A stretch of 43,579 nt of DNA from Granulosicoccus sp. (GTDB lineage Bacteria > Pseudomonadota > Gammaproteobacteria > Granulosicoccales > Granulosicoccaceae): assembly GCA_023301795.1 (NCBI GenBank), contig JALZVU010000274.1:1-43579 (forward strand), in the 5' to 3' direction. A program made the position numbers and the translations under genes. Shown piece after piece: positions 41,413-43,579 of this stretch. The notes below the pieces were generated by a model. The model had not been told where the DNA came from and did no database searches. It saw only the letters and a list, made by a program, of their open reading frames with translations. How positions within the stretch are numbered: the first letter of the stretch is position 1; every line of letters begins with the position of its first letter.

Positions 41413-42432
41413 CTAGTTCTGCACAACAGGTTTTGATTGCATACGACTGACGGTTTCACGTTCAGCGCGCTTGCAGCGCATCGGCGGAAGACCTTTATCC
41501 ATAAGCTCCATATCTTCCAGAACCATATTGCCCATTTGCTTGAATGCAACATCCAGCGCACCTGCCCGGTGTGAGGAACGAATAAAGTTTGGCAACGTCC
41601 TAGCTCGATGGTTTGCCGCTAGTGGCTCCTCCGGAAACACATCACTGGCAACCAGCACCTGCCCTGATTGAGCAGCATCCATCAGCGCATCGAAATCCAC
41701 CACCTCAGCCCGCGATAGTAAAATAAACCGTGTATTAGGTTGCATGGCAGAAAATGCCTCAGCGCCAAGAAAATGATGGTTTTCCGATGTCACCGCAGCC
41801 ACAACGAATAAAAAATCAGAAGTTGAAATAACCTCATCCAGCGTTGCAGGTATCACCCTGTTTTCAACCAGCACCGAAGGCGGAAGCCAAGGGTCATACA
41901 CTTTAATATTACAATTAAAACCCGCCAGAACTTTGTTCAGAGCGCGCCCCAGATCGCCGTATCCGATGATGCCAACATCAGAGTTTGTCAGGAGGCGGGC
42001 ATTGGCATTACCGTCCCCTCCCCATTGCTCGCCACCTTGCTTGAATGCACCATCTGTATCGGTAATCCCGCGGGCAAGATCGAGCGCCAAACCTAACCCT
42101 AATTCAGCCACCGGTACCGCAAAAACTGCTCCCGTGGTCAGCACATGAATGCCGCGTTCGAAGACACTCTGATAGGGCATGTTGTTCAGCAGGTTCGATT
42201 CAACATTCAGTACGGCGCGTAAATTATTAAGTTTGGTCAGGGTTTGCTCAGATATCGGAGGCTGACCGACAATGTAGCGAGCCGAATTCAGCTGTTCCAA
42301 AGGCAAGTGCGCCAACGCCTCGTCAGAGGTTTCAATCACATTGTATTTCTCATGGAGAAGCGCGCGCTTATCGGGGGTAAAGATAAGCTCAAGGCTGCGT
42401 GGTGCCGGCGCTGACAACACAACTGGTTTCAT
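41413..42432 (-). CDS. D-isomer-specific 2-hydroxyacid dehydrogenase family protein
   Basis: The 339-residue protein (ATG at 42432, GGAG 7 bases before it) is a 2-hydroxyacid dehydrogenase. The NAD-binding GYGDLG (157-162) is preceded by VGIIG. The catalytic Arg lies in LLSRAEVVD, the Glu in FPEEPL and the His in SSHRAGA. Such enzymes reduce or oxidise glycerate, hydroxypyruvate or related acids. The longest frame starts at 42486, with another ATG at 42438, but only 42432 has a well-placed ribosome site. It is first in the two-gene unit with the epimerase. Confidence 0.83.
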   Translation of the reverse strand: MKPVVLSAPAPRSLELIFTPDKRALLHEKYNVIETSDEALAHLPLEQLNSARYIVGQPPISEQTLTKLNNLRAVLNVESNLLNNMPYQSVFERGIHVLTTGAVFAVPVAELGLGLALDLARGITDTDGAFKQGGEQWGGDGNANARLLTNSDVGIIGYGDLGRALNKVLAGFNCNIKVYDPWLPPSVLVENRVIPATLDEVISTSDFLFVVAAVTSENHHFLGAEAFSAMQPNTRFILLSRAEVVDFDALMDAAQSGQVLVASDVFPEEPLAANHRARTLPNFIRSSHRAGALDVAFKQMGNMVLEDMELMDKGLPPMRCKRAERETVSRMQSKPVVQN

Positions 42433-42608
42433 GAACATACTCCTTTCGAAAAAACAAACTGCAATCTCTTTCAGAACTATACCCAAATCAACTGACTTAA
42501 CAAACCAGCGGCACCGCCCTTACCGATCAAGTGTGCAATAAATGGGGAAATTGTCTCTAAATTCCGATGGTAGAGAGCCTCTTGGCACGGATTGGGGTAT
42601 AAATTCTT
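42433..42608. promoter_or_regulatory. Divergent region, dehydrogenase cassette / sensor kinase
   Basis: This 176-base gap separates divergent genes. GGGGTATAAATTC just before 42609 is AT-rich and promoter-like, but no clear -35/-10 pair could be set. No coding signal is seen. Confidence 0.3.
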
Positions 42609-43579
42609 ATGCGCTTGAAATATCAACTCTTAATTACTCTACTGGTCTCCAATGGTGTGCTTATCGCCACCCTCTACGCCTATAACAACTGGAGCTTTAA
42701 TCGAGGTTTTCTCAACTATATCAACGACTCGGAAATTGAGTCCTTACAGCCTCTTGTTGCTAATCTGAGTAGCGGTTATGCAGAACCTGAAAACTGGGAA
42801 TGGTTGACACAGAACAGAGAATTGTGGGCGAGGTTTGTGAGTGACTCCATGGGTAACACCAGAGGACGCCCTCGCAACAACCGGGACCCACGCCAGCCCC
42901 CACCATCGAACCGCGCACGCCGGTTAGTGTTGGCCGATGCCAATCGCCAGGTGCTGGTGGGCCGTGTTGATGATGAGCATTCAGTGAAGTGGCTGCCCAT
43001 CAAGCACCTAGACTCAATTGTCGGGTACGTGGGCTTCAGAACCTCACGCCAGTTATCCGGTCAGCTTGACAACGTGTTTGCTGCCCAACAAAAACGCAGC
43101 TTCGCCATTGCCTCCTTGATAATGATAGCGTTGTCGGCCTTGTTGGCGGCAATCTTGTCATCACGCCTCGTCAGGCCCGTGCTCAGCGTCAGCGATGCTG
43201 TTAGCAAAATCAGCAAAGGCAAGTATGACCACCGCGTCAAGTCAGATAGAAAAGATGAGCTAGGGGACCTGTCCCGTGACATTAATCAGCTGGCCTATGC
43301 CCTGGAACATAGTCGCACGGCACGCCGGGAGTGGATTGCAGAACTGTCTCACGAACTACGAACACCCGTTGCGGTTCTGCAAAGTGAAGTCGAAGCTATT
43401 GAAGATGGCATTCGCCCTTTGAATATGCTGGCTATAAATTCACTGCACTCTGAAACGTTGAGGCTCAGTCATCTCATCAATGACTTGCACATACTATCGC
43501 TATCAGATATCGGAGCACTGGAATACAACATGGCTCCATTGAATCTGCTATTGCTGATTGAAGAGCGCACCAATGCAGT
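42609..43579 (+). CDS. BaeS-like sensor histidine kinase (5' part, cut by window end)
   Basis: The frame from the ATG at 42609 stays open to the window edge, about 323 residues. It starts with a membrane helix (about 7-25, LLITLLVSNGVLIATLYAY). A periplasmic sensor with an Arg/Asn/Pro-rich stretch (GRPRNNRDPRQPPPSNR) follows, then a second helix (about 158-180, IASLIMIALSALLAAILSS). After that come a HAMP domain (SRLVRPV ... VSKISKGKYDHRV) and the HisKA domain with phospho-accepting H248 in LSHELRTPVAV. The ATPase domain is missing because the window ends. Sequence after the His (VLQSEVEAIEDGI) is very BaeS-like, so an envelope-stress two-component system is likely; the response regulator would be outside. 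Confidence 0.85.
   Translation, partial: MRLKYQLLITLLVSNGVLIATLYAYNNWSFNRGFLNYINDSEIESLQPLVANLSSGYAEPENWEWLTQNRELWARFVSDSMGNTRGRPRNNRDPRQPPPSNRARRLVLADANRQVLVGRVDDEHSVKWLPIKHLDSIVGYVGFRTSRQLSGQLDNVFAAQQKRSFAIASLIMIALSALLAAILSSRLVRPVLSVSDAVSKISKGKYDHRVKSDRKDELGDLSRDINQLAYALEHSRTARREWIAELSHELRTPVAVLQSEVEAIEDGIRPLNMLAINSLHSETLRLSHLINDLHILSLSDIGALEYNMAPLNLLLLIEERTNA

Overview
The window reads as a chromosomal stretch of a large-genome marine-type gammaproteobacterium. This is inferred from the aryl-polyene pigment genes, a Glt-type glutamate/aspartate transporter, OmpA-family proteins and many signal-peptide or lipoprotein genes; GC looks near 50-53%. A Granulosicoccus-like bacterium is a plausible but untested guess. 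I see no tRNA, rRNA, CRISPR array, transposase, integrase or reverse transcriptase.

Layout. (1) 59-4461: a CobT-like VWA protein (-) divergent from a membrane-anchored GTPase (+), which overlaps comF (-) tail to tail. (2) 4462-10593, a cell-envelope block: two tandem OmpA-domain proteins (+), then a minus-strand series of an OmpA-like lipoprotein, a periplasmic protein resembling only the N-terminal rings of a type III secretin, a one-TM protein with a short C-terminal domain like those of SctD/GspB, and a fasciclin lipoprotein. An adenylate-cyclase/FHA fusion lies upstream. (3) 10717-11706: an alpha/beta hydrolase that has lost its nucleophile serine. (4) 11848-19862, a caspase locus: a secreted caspase fused to PEGA and SUMF1-type domains, a small beta-barrel protein (-), a membrane-anchored trypsin, a second secreted caspase, a transmembrane protein with a degenerate anti-sigma zinc finger, and a divergent sigma-70-like factor. 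This is the best candidate in the window for a poorly described system. (5) 19989-23035: a four-gene Glt-type ABC transporter. (6) 23175-23762: an orphan lipoprotein.

(7) 24004-40354 is a full aryl-polyene (APE/xanthomonadin-type) pigment cluster in several divergent and convergent operons. It has a PPTase, ketoreductase, KS, chain-length-factor-like KS, a flavin halogenase-like oxidase, aryl-AMP ligase, two ACPs, PlsC- and LpxL-type acyltransferases, a thioesterase, LolA-like carrier, MMPL exporter, a second KS, two hotdog dehydratases and a GT2 glycosyltransferase. The logic: an aryl starter is activated and loaded on an ACP, extended by KS/CLF, reduced and dehydrated to a conjugated polyene, possibly halogenated, then attached to a lipid/sugar carrier and moved to the outer membrane. 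The two dehydratases appear to carry complementary halves of a FabZ active site.

(8) 40510-42432: a two-gene sugar-acid cassette (TIM-barrel epimerase and D-2-hydroxyacid dehydrogenase). (9) 42609-end: the 5' part of a BaeS-like sensor kinase cut by the window edge.

Functions come from motif reading by eye, without database searches. Several starts were moved inward from the longest frame because of signal peptides or Shine-Dalgarno sites, as stated per entry.
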